43,757 bases of DNA from an uncultured Prevotella sp. (GCA_934215545.1 CAKQAD010000011.1:1-43757), one strand, 5' to 3'. Counted from the stretch's first letter, positions 1-7,806 are shown. Notes: generated by a model not told the origin, from the sequence alone. Numbers and translations are program-made.

Positions 1-21
1 TTGAACATTTGGGCTCATCAT
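1..21 (-). CDS. Start of an ORF cut by the window edge
   Basis: On the minus strand an ATG ATG pair begins two bases after the TGA of the next gene (24-410). It reads M-M-S-P-N-V-Q before the window ends. The tight spacing suggests translational coupling and an operon running leftwards out of the window. Nothing can be said about function from seven residues. The context (a possible mobilisation-type protein directly upstream) makes a mobilisation or plasmid gene one possibility. Confidence 0.25.
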
Positions 22-23
22 TT

Positions 24-410
24 TCAACGTCCACGTCGCATCCGATACTTCGCTGGTCGCATCATCGCAGCCGACACGGCGATGCACCTGCGCCACCAAT
101 GATCATCGTCTTCATCCTTGTCACGTCCCCAACCAGAGCCAGGCGAGCCACCACCGCCACATGATTCAGCATAAGTCGTAGCCTCACGGATATAACCAAG
201 CGAAAGAAGCATGGCGCAATTGATGATTTGGCTACTGTTTCGCATCAAGTCGGAATAGCCAGACTCATTTAGAATTTCCTGCTGACGGTCGGTGAACGTA
301 GAGACAAGAGGCTCTAAGGAAGAAACGAGCATACTGTTAAAAGTGGCAAACATATTTCTTTGTTCGGCTATTTTAGGTCGTTTTAAGTCGTTCTTTCGGT
401 CGTTCTTCAC
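24..410 (-). CDS. Small Gly/Asp-rich protein, possibly mobilisation-associated
   Basis: This is a 128-aa protein if translation starts at the GTG at 410. An ATG at 353 (M20, followed by FATFNSML) would give 109 aa and may be the true start, because the first 19 residues come from a short direct repeat (KND-RKND). The body is helical. It is followed by a Gly-rich linker (CGGGGSPGSGWG), an acidic patch (DKDEDDD), two Trp, and a basic tail ending KYRMRRGR. Small proteins of this build recur next to relaxase genes in Bacteroidetes mobilisable elements; I offer that as an impression, not a firm family assignment. The next gene starts two bases downstream on the same strand. The last codons are repeated at 476-494, which suggests rearrangement at this spot. 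Confidence 0.5.
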   Translation of the reverse strand: MKNDRKNDLKRPKIAEQRNMFATFNSMLVSSLEPLVSTFTDRQQEILNESGYSDLMRNSSQIINCAMLLSLGYIREATTYAESCGGGGSPGSGWGRDKDEDDDHWWRRCIAVSAAMMRPAKYRMRRGR

Positions 411-494
411 AAGTGATTCTTCAGATAAAATTGTAATGACATTTTATCTGAAGAGTCACTTGTTTATATCATCTGCCACGTCGCAGCCGATACT
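31..494. repeat. Direct repeat flanking the small gene (31-49 and 476-494)
   Basis: CCACGTCGCATCCGATACT at 31-49 and CCACGTCGCAGCCGATACT at 476-494 match at 18 of 19 positions in the same orientation. The left copy encodes the end of the gene at 24-410. The right copy lies 22 bp from the stop codon of the PI-PLC gene. It could be an attachment-like or target duplication, or the scar of a tandem gene duplication. Confidence 0.55.
410..462. repeat. 22-bp inverted repeat, 9-nt loop
   Basis: The arms at 410-431 and 441-462 pair at 21 of 22 positions (CAAGTGATTCTTCAGATAAA and onwards), around the loop TGTAATGAC. The repeat lies immediately upstream of the GTG start of the minus-strand gene, so it could be an operator, an element end, or a terminator for transcription arriving from the right. 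It has no clear T-run on the leftward-reading strand, which argues against a simple terminator. Confidence 0.75.
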
Positions 495-501
495 GATTGT
501 T
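469..501 (-). pseudogene. Duplicated C-terminal codons of the small protein
   Basis: The minus-strand frame reads N-N-N-Q-Y-R-L-R-R-G-R-stop, against K-Y-R-M-R-R-G-R-stop at the end of the gene at 24-410. Only the last eight codons match, so this is either a fragment of a second, deleted copy or simply the right half of the direct repeat. No start codon or gene body remains between here and the PI-PLC gene. Confidence 0.35.
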
Positions 502-515
502 GTTTAAGGTATTTA

Positions 516-1676
516 TTACTTCCCTACAATCATTTTTTCTACTGTTCCATCAGAATATTTAACAATGTTCACTTCGCCACACTGCGGTGATGTAAGTTTA
601 TTGCCTTTAAGCGAGTATATGCCGGTGATGTGGCGCTGAGAGTGAGCATTGTTGGTTGTAATGGCATTTGGAACGTTGGGGAAGCATCTATAGTTGTTCT
701 CGATGAGGGTGTTGATGAGTTCCTGTCCGCGTGTGTTGTAGCCATTCGACTTGTCTACACAGAAATCCATGAATATGATGCCGGTAGGTCCGGGCGGACG
801 CGACTTGAAGAAGTCGATTACAGCAGCATTGGTGTAGGTGGCATTTTTGCGATAGCCATTGGCAGTACAGATGCTTCCAGGGTAGGCCGAGGTGTAGTTC
901 ATCACCCACACCACATTGTCGGGACTTGAGGTATAGTGGGCATAGCTCCAGTCGAGCAGCTGTGTCACGGCAGCAACCTTCTTCTGGAAGCCTGCCTCGT
1001 TGTCGTCGGTGTTATAATAGTCTTGCATGTAGAGCGGAGCATAGCTTTCGTAGTTATGGTCTTTGCCGATGATCCATCCGTCCTTTTGGCGTTGCCAGTC
1101 GAGGTTGCTTGTCCATCCGCCGATGCATCCACCTGTATAAGGTGGGTCGGCATAGCCCTGACGGCTTATCAGGAGCATTTTGCCACGCACATCGCCGAGA
1201 GTAAGGTCGCGGCGAAAGTAGACAAGATAGTCTTTCATGTCGTCGCGCTCGAGCAGGGCTTTAAGCATTGGCAGATATTGTTCTTTGTCTTTGTCGAAAT
1301 CGGTGTCGTAGTGATAGTGCACCACGGCAAACTCCGATGGGTGTGCTGCCAAAGAGTCGCGGATAAGGAATAGTGCGTGGTCGAAACGCAGATTGGTGGC
1401 TGCTATGCCATGATTGATGTTAATATAGTTGCCCTTAACCTTCGGGCGGAGGTCGAAGGCACGTATGCCTGCTGCCCACTGCTCGCTAACGGGAATGTCC
1501 TGGCATTGTGAGAAGGCTGCAAATGCCACGCCATTGCCTGTGCCTGAGTCGTGGGTTCCTGGTAATGAGAGTTGCGAGATGTAGATGTTGTCGGGCAGAC
1601 GTTTCATCCAATCGGCAGCGTAAATAGCCGACATAGAAAGCATAAGAAATGCTGCAATTAGGTAAAATCGTTTCAT
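516..1676 (-). CDS. Secreted phosphatidylinositol-specific phospholipase C X-domain protein
   Basis: The protein has 386 aa. A signal peptide covers residues 1 to about 20 (MKRFYLIAAFLMLSMSAIYA). The PI-PLC X domain starts at once: ISQLSLPGTHDSGT holds the first catalytic His (H42), FDLRPKV follows at about 74-80, and NHG carries the second catalytic His (H89). The family cleaves phosphatidylinositol or its glycan anchors by forming a cyclic phosphate, without calcium in bacterial single-domain forms. The length is close to Listeria and Bacillus PlcA plus a C-terminal extension of about 60 residues (from NAITTNNAHSQRHITGIY), which resembles a small beta module found on Bacteroidales secreted proteins. 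It stands alone on the minus strand with its own promoter. The substrate may be a host or dietary inositol phospholipid (inference). The family call is firm; the substrate is not. Confidence 0.9.
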   Translation of the reverse strand: MKRFYLIAAFLMLSMSAIYAADWMKRLPDNIYISQLSLPGTHDSGTGNGVAFAAFSQCQDIPVSEQWAAGIRAFDLRPKVKGNYININHGIAATNLRFDHALFLIRDSLAAHPSEFAVVHYHYDTDFDKDKEQYLPMLKALLERDDMKDYLVYFRRDLTLGDVRGKMLLISRQGYADPPYTGGCIGGWTSNLDWQRQKDGWIIGKDHNYESYAPLYMQDYYNTDDNEAGFQKKVAAVTQLLDWSYAHYTSSPDNVVWVMNYTSAYPGSICTANGYRKNATYTNAAVIDFFKSRPPGPTGIIFMDFCVDKSNGYNTRGQELINTLIENNYRCFPNVPNAITTNNAHSQRHITGIYSLKGNKLTSPQCGEVNIVKYSDGTVEKMIVGK

Positions 1677-1707
1677 GCTAATGTTTTTAAGTTATAGGTT
1701 ACGGCTG

Positions 1708-1715
1708 CGAAGATA
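1708..1715 (-). promoter_or_regulatory. -7 box of the PI-PLC gene
   Basis: On the minus strand this reads TATCTTCG, one base from the Bacteroidetes -7 consensus TANNTTTG, with a TTTG further upstream. Transcription would start about 25 bases before the ATG. Confidence 0.45.
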
Positions 1716-1810
1716 ATGAAAAGAGAGCAACAAACCATACACATTACTCGAATAATTTAGTTAAAAAAACAAAAGACACATATATAAAATATTGATTTAT
1801 AGTGTTTTGT

Positions 1811-1990
1811 GATTTTTGAATTTTGAATTTTGAGTTGTGCGCTTCGCGCATTGTGAGTTATTCATTTTTGAATTTTACATAAGACAGGCTGCGCATATTT
1901 TAAGTTATCAGTTGTGAGTTATGAATTCAAAAATCATTAATTCAAAATCGCCGAAGGCAATAATTCAAAATTCCTAATGGCGAAGCCACA
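1811..1990. repeat. Heptad/hairpin repeat array A
   Basis: The left part carries TTTTGAA/TTTTGAG heptads and the right part the complementary TCAAAAT type. Embedded hairpins are TGCGC-TTC-GCGCA (1838-1850), GCC-GAA-GGC (1950-1958) and TGGC-GAA-GCCA (1978-1988). Also present is a GACAGGCTGCGC segment near 1885. The array fills most of the gap between two divergently transcribed secreted-protein genes. It is related to the arrays at 4757, 16565, 21917 and 22328. Confidence 0.8.
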
Positions 1991-1997
1991 CATTTTT

Positions 1998-2055
1998 GTA
2001 TCTTTGTATAAGATAGGCTGCATCTCGGCAATTCAAGCAAGCTTGATTGCACTCG
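1998..2055 (-). repeat. Promoter-associated repeat, copy 1 (reverse orientation)
   Basis: On the minus strand it reads ATCAAGCTTGCTTGAAT, then TGCCGAGATGCAGCCTATCT and TATACAAAGATAC. It is the same element as 7742-7785 and 22091-22133. Its last 21 bases are identical to 14157-14177. The AAGC/GCTT palindrome forms a small hairpin. Confidence 0.7.
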
Positions 2056-2063
2056 ATTTGCAC

Positions 2064-2071
2064 TATCTTTG
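2064..2071 (+). promoter_or_regulatory. -7 box of the C10 peptidase gene
   Basis: TATCTTTG matches TANNTTTG exactly, with a TTG at 2043-2045 at suitable spacing. The start codon lies about 33 bases downstream, giving a short leader. A second TATCTTTG at 1999-2006, inside the repeat, could serve as an alternative promoter. Confidence 0.7.
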
Positions 2072-2103
2072 CATTCTGTCATTAACATCACAAATCGGAA
2101 TTT

Positions 2104-4749
2104 ATGAAAAGATATAGTTATCGTCAACATGCTATTAGTCTGCTGCTTGCTGTAGTAGGTATATTTGTTGCTTCATCGCTGCCTGCTTACGGCAAAGACA
2201 TCGATGCAGAAAGAGCAGTAAGGATTGCCAAAAGATACGTTAAGTTGCCAAGCCGCCACGAAACAAAGAGCCATAAGGCTGGAGCTGCACCAACGGGAAA
2301 GACGCCTTATTATATATTCAACGATGCAAATGGACATGGCTTCGTTGTGGTTGCTGCCGACGACGCCATGGGCGAAGTGCTGGCGTATGGCACGGAGCAG
2401 CCGCTCGACACGCTGAATGCCAACCCTGCCATACGCTTTCTTTTGGATGGCTATAGACAAACTTTTGAGGCTTTGAAAGAAGGAGGGATTGATATAAATA
2501 GCAGCAAGCGTACCGGCTTATTCACAAAAATAGTGAAGCCATTGCTGAAAAGCAAATGGGGGCAGGAGCATCCGTTTAATGCCAAGACGGGCTATCCGTA
2601 TAGTGGGTGTGTGGCAACGGCAGTGGCACAGATGATGTACTACTATCAATGGCCGGCTCAAGGACATGGCAAAAATGAATATAAGGTGACCTATTATAAC
2701 ACTATGGCGAGCGCCGACTTCAGTGAGTCGCACTACGACTGGGCAAACATGCTGACTGACTACCGTTATCCCACTAATGCAACAACAGAGCAGGAGAATG
2801 CCGTGGCATTGCTGATGAGGGATGTGGGCATAGCATCGTTCATGCAATACACGCCGAGTGCCAGTGGCACGCAAGGGGTGTTAGCCTATAAGGCGCTGCA
2901 AAATAACTTCGACTATACGGCTGCCTATGTGACAAAGGCGATGGAAGGCACAAGTGGATTTGCCGAAATATTACGCCAGGAGTTGCTAAACGGATGTCCC
3001 GTGTATTTGGAGGGGCGCCCTGCTGGGTCGGCTTCTGGGCATGCATGGGTGGCTGACGGCTTCGATGAGAACGGACTATTCCACATGAACTTTGGATGGG
3101 AGGGGCAAGGCGATGCCTACTACTCGCTCACTAATATGAATGTGTCGCAGACTGGCAGCGAGTTTCAGGGCAAGCCACTGGCGTTCAACCGCGCCATAAC
3201 CGCAATACTGGCACACCCCAACAACGGCAAATATCCCGACATAGATCGCGCACTATTGGAGTCGTCGCCACAACTTATGTTCAATGAGGGCGGAGCACTA
3301 ACGCTGAAAGAAGCGACAGGCAAGAATTTCGACCCCAAGCAAGAGCTGACGATAGAGATGAGTTCATTCGTGAACAGGGGAAATCCGTTTAAGGGAGACA
3401 TCGGTGTGGCGGTGTACGACGAAGAGGGAAACATGAGACGAGTGACTTACTCCGACGACCATGCCAGCGGCGGACTCACACAGCGCATTTATGGTGCCGA
3501 CCACGATGGCTATATGGGCACCGACTACCTGATAAACGAGGCGCAAAGCATAAAGACAAGTGTTAAAGGACTTGCCAATGGCTATTACACTCTTGTGCCC
3601 GTGTGCATTGCACGCAACGACGATGGCACATGGGGTGAGATTTTCCGAATGAGAAGGGCGCCCGTAATAGAGATAGAACTGACCGATGGCAGTGGCAGAA
3701 TAGCTGAGATGTGCACCACCGATGCCCACTTCCAGCTGATGAGTCAACCACGGCTTGCCGACAAAGCAGAGCAAGGGGCCAAAGTGCATGCTTTCTTTAC
3801 AGTGAAGAACCTCAATGGGGTGCCACGCGACTGCTATATGCGAGTGCAACTGCTCGACGAGAACAAGACTGTGGTGCTTAGCACTCGTACAGAGAGAGCT
3901 ACAGATATTGAGGGGTTTACAGAGGCAGAGATACCCATTGTGCTCTCTCTGCCAAGCAACCTTGCCCCAGGACGTTATGAGGTGATGCTTCAGATGTTTG
4001 CCGACGAGGCAGAGACACAACCCTACCCCATCAATAACATTCACGACAAGGATGCTGCCTACATTGAAGTGCTGAAAGCACAGGACAAACCGCTGATGGC
4101 AAAGGCTGAGGTGTTTCTTGCCGACGACTCTAACGAAAGGGTGCAAGCGGGTACTATCGACATGTCGAAGATCCCTAACTTCAAGCTCGGTGTGGCACTA
4201 CGCACATCCGAAGGCCGTAGCTACGAAGGTTTGGTTACAATGCTGAGCGAAGACATTCTTACTATGGAGCAGACACAAGTGCCAGGCATCAACGACGAAG
4301 TGAGCATATCGTCATCATTCGACATTCCGCTGTTCAGCTATTGGTTGCGAAAGAGCAGTCTGAAATGGATTGATGGACACACCTATCGCATAATAGTGAT
4401 GGGACAGATAGACGGCAACGACGTGGAACTGAAGAACCCTCAACTGCCTTCGTATTATCTGAAACGTAGTGGCGACATACTTACTATACACCAGGACATT
4501 CCTACCAATATTGCAGGCTCTGCCGCCAACAATCCATTCAGTATCATATATAGAGGACAACAGCTATTGATTTGGGCGGAGGACATCAAGCACATTAGCC
4601 TATACGATGTTGGTGGCAGACTGATAAAGCAAACCACCGCTAACGACAACAGCCATGCCACCTTGTCGCTGCAAGGCGTGAGAAAGGGCATTTATCTGCT
4701 GCGCATAGAAGCAGGAGAACGACACCACTTCTACCGCTTCATGCTATAG
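2104..4749 (+). CDS. C10 family (streptopain-like) cysteine peptidase with sorting-type tail
   Basis: The protein has 881 aa. A signal peptide covers residues 1 to about 30. Residues about 31-150 form the inhibitory propeptide seen in streptopain and PrtT (KDIDAERAVRIAKRYV; FVVVAADDAMGEVLAYG). The peptidase domain spans about 150-375: WGQEHPFN, then the catalytic Cys in YPYSGCVATAVAQMMYYYQW (C169) and the catalytic His in GHAWVADGF (H313), followed by HMNFGWEGQGDAYYS. About 350 residues of beta-rich domains follow. The last about 80 residues (ISLYDVGGRLIKQ ... LQGVRKGIYLLRIEAG) are a type IX secretion sorting-type domain. The expected role is an exported or surface protease acting on host or dietary protein. 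It has its own promoter after a repeat array and stands alone. Confidence in family and export is high. Confidence 0.93.
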   Translation: MKRYSYRQHAISLLLAVVGIFVASSLPAYGKDIDAERAVRIAKRYVKLPSRHETKSHKAGAAPTGKTPYYIFNDANGHGFVVVAADDAMGEVLAYGTEQPLDTLNANPAIRFLLDGYRQTFEALKEGGIDINSSKRTGLFTKIVKPLLKSKWGQEHPFNAKTGYPYSGCVATAVAQMMYYYQWPAQGHGKNEYKVTYYNTMASADFSESHYDWANMLTDYRYPTNATTEQENAVALLMRDVGIASFMQYTPSASGTQGVLAYKALQNNFDYTAAYVTKAMEGTSGFAEILRQELLNGCPVYLEGRPAGSASGHAWVADGFDENGLFHMNFGWEGQGDAYYSLTNMNVSQTGSEFQGKPLAFNRAITAILAHPNNGKYPDIDRALLESSPQLMFNEGGALTLKEATGKNFDPKQELTIEMSSFVNRGNPFKGDIGVAVYDEEGNMRRVTYSDDHASGGLTQRIYGADHDGYMGTDYLINEAQSIKTSVKGLANGYYTLVPVCIARNDDGTWGEIFRMRRAPVIEIELTDGSGRIAEMCTTDAHFQLMSQPRLADKAEQGAKVHAFFTVKNLNGVPRDCYMRVQLLDENKTVVLSTRTERATDIEGFTEAEIPIVLSLPSNLAPGRYEVMLQMFADEAETQPYPINNIHDKDAAYIEVLKAQDKPLMAKAEVFLADDSNERVQAGTIDMSKIPNFKLGVALRTSEGRSYEGLVTMLSEDILTMEQTQVPGINDEVSISSSFDIPLFSYWLRKSSLKWIDGHTYRIIVMGQIDGNDVELKNPQLPSYYLKRSGDILTIHQDIPTNIAGSAANNPFSIIYRGQQLLIWAEDIKHISLYDVGGRLIKQTTANDNSHATLSLQGVRKGIYLLRIEAGERHHFYRFML

Positions 4750-4756
4750 GAATGCA

Positions 4757-4886
4757 GTTTTGAATTCTGAATTCTGAATTCGCAGCCTAAAGACTCCAAC
4801 AGCGAAAAATCAAAAATGAATAACTCAAAATCGCAGGCGAAGCCGAGAATAATTCAAAATTCAAAACTCAAAAATCAAAATTTATT
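4757..4886. repeat. Heptad/hairpin repeat array B
   Basis: It starts with TTCTGAA units, then the core TTCGCAGCCTAAAG ... CAACAGCGAA (paired ends TTCGC/GCGAA), then TCAAAA-type heptads with the hairpin GGC-GAA-GCC at 4836-4844. The 18 bases at 4831-4848 recur inverted at 16641-16658. The array is read through by a longer open frame in front of hppA, but the promoter lies downstream of it. Confidence 0.8.
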
Positions 4887-4889
4887 TTA

Positions 4890-4897
4890 TATATTTG
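4890..4897 (+). promoter_or_regulatory. -7 box of hppA
   Basis: TATATTTG fits TANNTTTG. Transcription would begin near 4905, inside the upstream open-frame extension, which fixes the start codon at 4960. Confidence 0.65.
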
Positions 4898-4959
4898 CAA
4901 AATCGTTGGGTTGCAACGAACTAAAGAAATCTATTATCAACCTAATAAACATAATTGTT

Positions 4960-7164
4960 ATGAACAACATTCCATTAGTTTTTTGGCTGATCCCAATAGC
5001 CAGTGTTGTAGCATTGGGAATGGCATGGTTCTTCTTCCAGTCGATGATGAAAGAGGAAGAAGGCACTGACAGAATGAAAGAGATTGCGGCACACGTAAGA
5101 AAAGGTGCCATGGCTTATCTGAAGCAACAATACAAGGTGGTGACGATAGTTTTCGTGGTGCTCGCCATAGTTTTTGCTTTCATGGCTTATGTGCTTAAGG
5201 TGCAGAATCCATGGGTTCCATTTGCATTCCTCACTGGTGGTCTGTTCTCCGGACTGGCAGGTTTCTTCGGCATGAAGACAGCCACCTATGCCTCTGCACG
5301 CACAGCCAACGGCGCACGCACAAGTCTTGACAAGGGTTTGAAGATAGCATTCCGCAGCGGTGCCGTGATGGGTCTTGTTGTGGTGGGTCTTGGACTTCTC
5401 GACATAGCCATTTGGTTTATTGTTCTTAATGCAGTGTATGCAGGCGAGGCTACTGCCCTCGTCACCATCACCACCACGATGCTTACCTTCGGCATGGGTG
5501 CCTCTACACAGGCGCTCTTTGCCCGTGTGGGTGGCGGCATATATACCAAAGCAGCCGATGTGGGTGCCGACCTTGTGGGCAAGGTAGAGGCGAACATCCC
5601 CGAAGACGACCCTCGCAATCCAGCTACCATTGCCGACAATGTGGGCGACAATGTGGGCGATGTGGCAGGCATGGGTGCCGACCTCTACGAGAGCTATTGC
5701 GGTTCGATTCTGTCAACCGCTGCTCTCGGTGCCACTGCTTTTGCCATGAACGGCGACATGCAGCTGCGAGCCGTCATTGCTCCAATGATAATTGCAGCCA
5801 TAGGCATATTCCTATCGCTCATAGGCATCTTCTTGGTGCGCACAAAAGAGGGCGCTACAATGAAGGAGCTACTCCACTCCTTAGGTCTTGGCACCAACGT
5901 GAGCGCTGCCCTCATTGCCGTTGCCACATTTATAATATTATATCTGCTGGGCATTGAGGGCTGGCTCGGACTCTCATTCTCCGTAATCAGCGGTCTGGTG
6001 GCTGGTGTCATCATCGGTCAGGCAACAGAGTACTACACATCTCACAGCTACATGCCTACGCAGAAGATTGCAGAGGCATCGCAGACCGGACCTGCCACCG
6101 TGATTATCAAAGGCATTGGAACGGGAATGATTTCTACCATGGTGCCTGTTGTAACCATATCCGTTGCCATCATGCTCAGCTACCTGTGCGCCAATGGCTT
6201 CGACATGTCGCTATCGGCAAAATCGATTAGCGTGGGTCTTTATGGCATCGGCATAGCTGCTGTTGGTATGCTCTCTACTCTTGGCATAACACTTGCCACC
6301 GACGCCTACGGTCCTATAGCCGACAATGCTGGAGGCAATGCGGAGATGAGCGCATTGGGCGAGGAGGTGCGCGAGCGCACCGATGCCCTCGATGCTCTTG
6401 GCAACACCACGGCAGCTACGGGCAAGGGATTTGCCATAGGCTCTGCCGCACTCACTGCATTGGCACTGCTGGCATCATATATCGAAGAGATAAAGATTGC
6501 CATGGTGCGTGCCGTGGAAAATGGCAAGCAATATGTCGATGCGGCAGGCAACGTGTTCAACCCTACGGATGCAACCACGATAGACTTCATAAACTTCTTC
6601 CAGGTGAACCTTATCAACCCTAAAGTGCTGGTGGGTGCATTCCTTGGAGCAATGGCAGCATTCCTTTTCTGCGGACTCACAATGGGCGCCGTGGGACGTG
6701 CCGCAGAGTCGATGGTGCAGGAGGTGCGCCGACAGTTCCGCGAGATAAAGGGCATTCTCGAGGGCAAGCAGACACCCGACTATGGCAGGTGTGTAGAGAT
6801 AAGCACACGTAGTGCACAGCGCGAAATGATCATACCATCGCTGCTTGCCATCGTCATTCCTATCGTTGTGGGTATAGTGCTTGGCGTGGCTGGCGTGCTT
6901 GGACTTCTCACTGGCGGTTTGGCAGCTGGCTTCACCCTTGCCGTGTTCATGTCGAACTCTGGCGGTGCCTGGGACAATGCCAAGAAAATGATTGAAGAGG
7001 GGCATTTCGAAGGCAAGGGAAGCGAAAACCACAAAGCCACCATCGTGGGCGACACCGTGGGCGACCCATTCAAGGACACATCGGGTCCATCGCTCAACAT
7101 CCTCATAAAGCTCATGTCGATGGTGAGCATCGTCATGGCAGGACTGACTATCGCCTTTCTATAA
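4960..7164 (+). CDS. hppA: Membrane-bound ion-pumping pyrophosphatase
   Basis: The protein has 734 aa from the ATG at 4960 (MNNIPLVFWLIPIASV). An in-frame ATG at 4816 would add 48 residues translated from the repeat array and lies upstream of the promoter, so it is rejected. It hydrolyses pyrophosphate to drive Na+ and/or H+ across the inner membrane, with about 16 transmembrane segments. The substrate loop GGGIYTKAADVGADLVGKVE is at about 191-210, DNVGDNVGDVAGMGADLYES at about 226-245, a second acidic cluster DAYGPIADNAGGNAEMS at 448-464, and the third at GDTVGDPFKDTSGP near the C-terminus. The ion-specificity segment GNTTAATGKG (481-490) has Ala at 485 and Gly at 488, the pattern of K+-dependent enzymes (independent forms have Lys and Thr). 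Bacteroides members of this group are known to pump Na+ and H+ together; that is likely here too. The nitroreductase gene follows 28 bases later. Confidence 0.96.
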   Translation: MNNIPLVFWLIPIASVVALGMAWFFFQSMMKEEEGTDRMKEIAAHVRKGAMAYLKQQYKVVTIVFVVLAIVFAFMAYVLKVQNPWVPFAFLTGGLFSGLAGFFGMKTATYASARTANGARTSLDKGLKIAFRSGAVMGLVVVGLGLLDIAIWFIVLNAVYAGEATALVTITTTMLTFGMGASTQALFARVGGGIYTKAADVGADLVGKVEANIPEDDPRNPATIADNVGDNVGDVAGMGADLYESYCGSILSTAALGATAFAMNGDMQLRAVIAPMIIAAIGIFLSLIGIFLVRTKEGATMKELLHSLGLGTNVSAALIAVATFIILYLLGIEGWLGLSFSVISGLVAGVIIGQATEYYTSHSYMPTQKIAEASQTGPATVIIKGIGTGMISTMVPVVTISVAIMLSYLCANGFDMSLSAKSISVGLYGIGIAAVGMLSTLGITLATDAYGPIADNAGGNAEMSALGEEVRERTDALDALGNTTAATGKGFAIGSAALTALALLASYIEEIKIAMVRAVENGKQYVDAAGNVFNPTDATTIDFINFFQVNLINPKVLVGAFLGAMAAFLFCGLTMGAVGRAAESMVQEVRRQFREIKGILEGKQTPDYGRCVEISTRSAQREMIIPSLLAIVIPIVVGIVLGVAGVLGLLTGGLAAGFTLAVFMSNSGGAWDNAKKMIEEGHFEGKGSENHKATIVGDTVGDPFKDTSGPSLNILIKLMSMVSIVMAGLTIAFL

Positions 7165-7192
7165 TACTTACTGTAATAAACACATATATGAT

Positions 7193-7708
7193 ATGGAAGC
7201 ATTAGAAGCACTTTACACACGCCGAAGCATCAAGGCATATAGCAACCAGATGCCTTCGCAAACCGACATCGACAAAATCACAAAGGCTGGCATGGCAGCG
7301 CCTACGGGCATGGGCATGCAATCGCCTCTCATCGTGGTGGTGAAAAATCGAGAGCTGCGCGATGAGCTGTCGAAGATGAATGCCGAGGTGATGGGCACTC
7401 ATGCCGATCCTTTCTACAACGCGCCCGTAATCATCGTGGTGCTGGCAGACAAAACAAGAAGCACATATCTCTACGATGGATCGCTGGTGATGGGCAATAT
7501 GCTCAATGCTGCACACGCCGTGGGGTTAGGAGCATGCTGGATACACCGCGCAAAGCAGGTGTTTGAGAGCGAGCGTGGCAAGCAGATGCTCAAAGAATGG
7601 GGCATTGAGGGCGACTATGAGGGCATCGGACACATTGCATTGGGCTATGCCACAATGGAGCCCAAACCTGCAAAGCCTCGAAAAGACGGATATGTAAGAG
7701 TGGTTTAA
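7193..7708 (+). CDS. Nitroreductase-family FMN protein
   Basis: The protein has 171 aa. The N-terminal TRRSIKAYSNQ is the usual FMN-phosphate contact of the family. AGMAAPTGMGMQSPLIVVVK follows at about 33-52. LVMGNMLNAAHAVGLGACWIH (about 96-116) is the conserved dimer-interface and flavin segment, and IGHIALGYA lies near the end. These enzymes reduce nitro compounds, quinones or enones with NAD(P)H in the cytoplasm. It is slightly shorter than typical (about 170-200 aa) but complete. It starts 28 bases after hppA with no obvious promoter between them, so read-through from hppA is likely. The natural substrate cannot be told from sequence. Confidence 0.9.
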   Translation: MEALEALYTRRSIKAYSNQMPSQTDIDKITKAGMAAPTGMGMQSPLIVVVKNRELRDELSKMNAEVMGTHADPFYNAPVIIVVLADKTRSTYLYDGSLVMGNMLNAAHAVGLGACWIHRAKQVFESERGKQMLKEWGIEGDYEGIGHIALGYATMEPKPAKPRKDGYVRVV

Positions 7709-7741
7709 TTCAAAAAATACTGCAAACCGAATGTAATATCA

Positions 7742-7785
7742 TCAAGCTTGCTTGAATGTATTGCTGAGGTGCAGCGTATTTTATT
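7742..7785 (+). repeat. Promoter-associated repeat, copy 2
   Basis: ATCAAGCTTGCTTGAATG, then TATTGCTGAGGTGCAGCGTA and TTTTATTC. Fifteen bases (TTGCTGAGGTGCAGC) are identical to the copy at 22091-22133. It sits directly in front of the GH84 promoter. Confidence 0.7.
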
Positions 7786-7798
7786 CAAAAAATATTTG

Positions 7799-7806
7799 TA
7801 ATTTTG
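7799..7806 (+). promoter_or_regulatory. -7 box of the GH84 gene
   Basis: TAATTTTG fits TANNTTTG and lies 36 bases before the ATG at 7843. Confidence 0.6.

Noticed and set aside
936..1373. 145-codon plus-strand frame opposite the PI-PLC gene
   Set aside because: It is a shadow of the minus-strand coding sequence with its intact catalytic motifs.
4816..4959. Upstream in-frame ATG of hppA
   Set aside because: It lies in repeat array B, upstream of the TATATTTG promoter, and the added residues are translated heptads with no family match.
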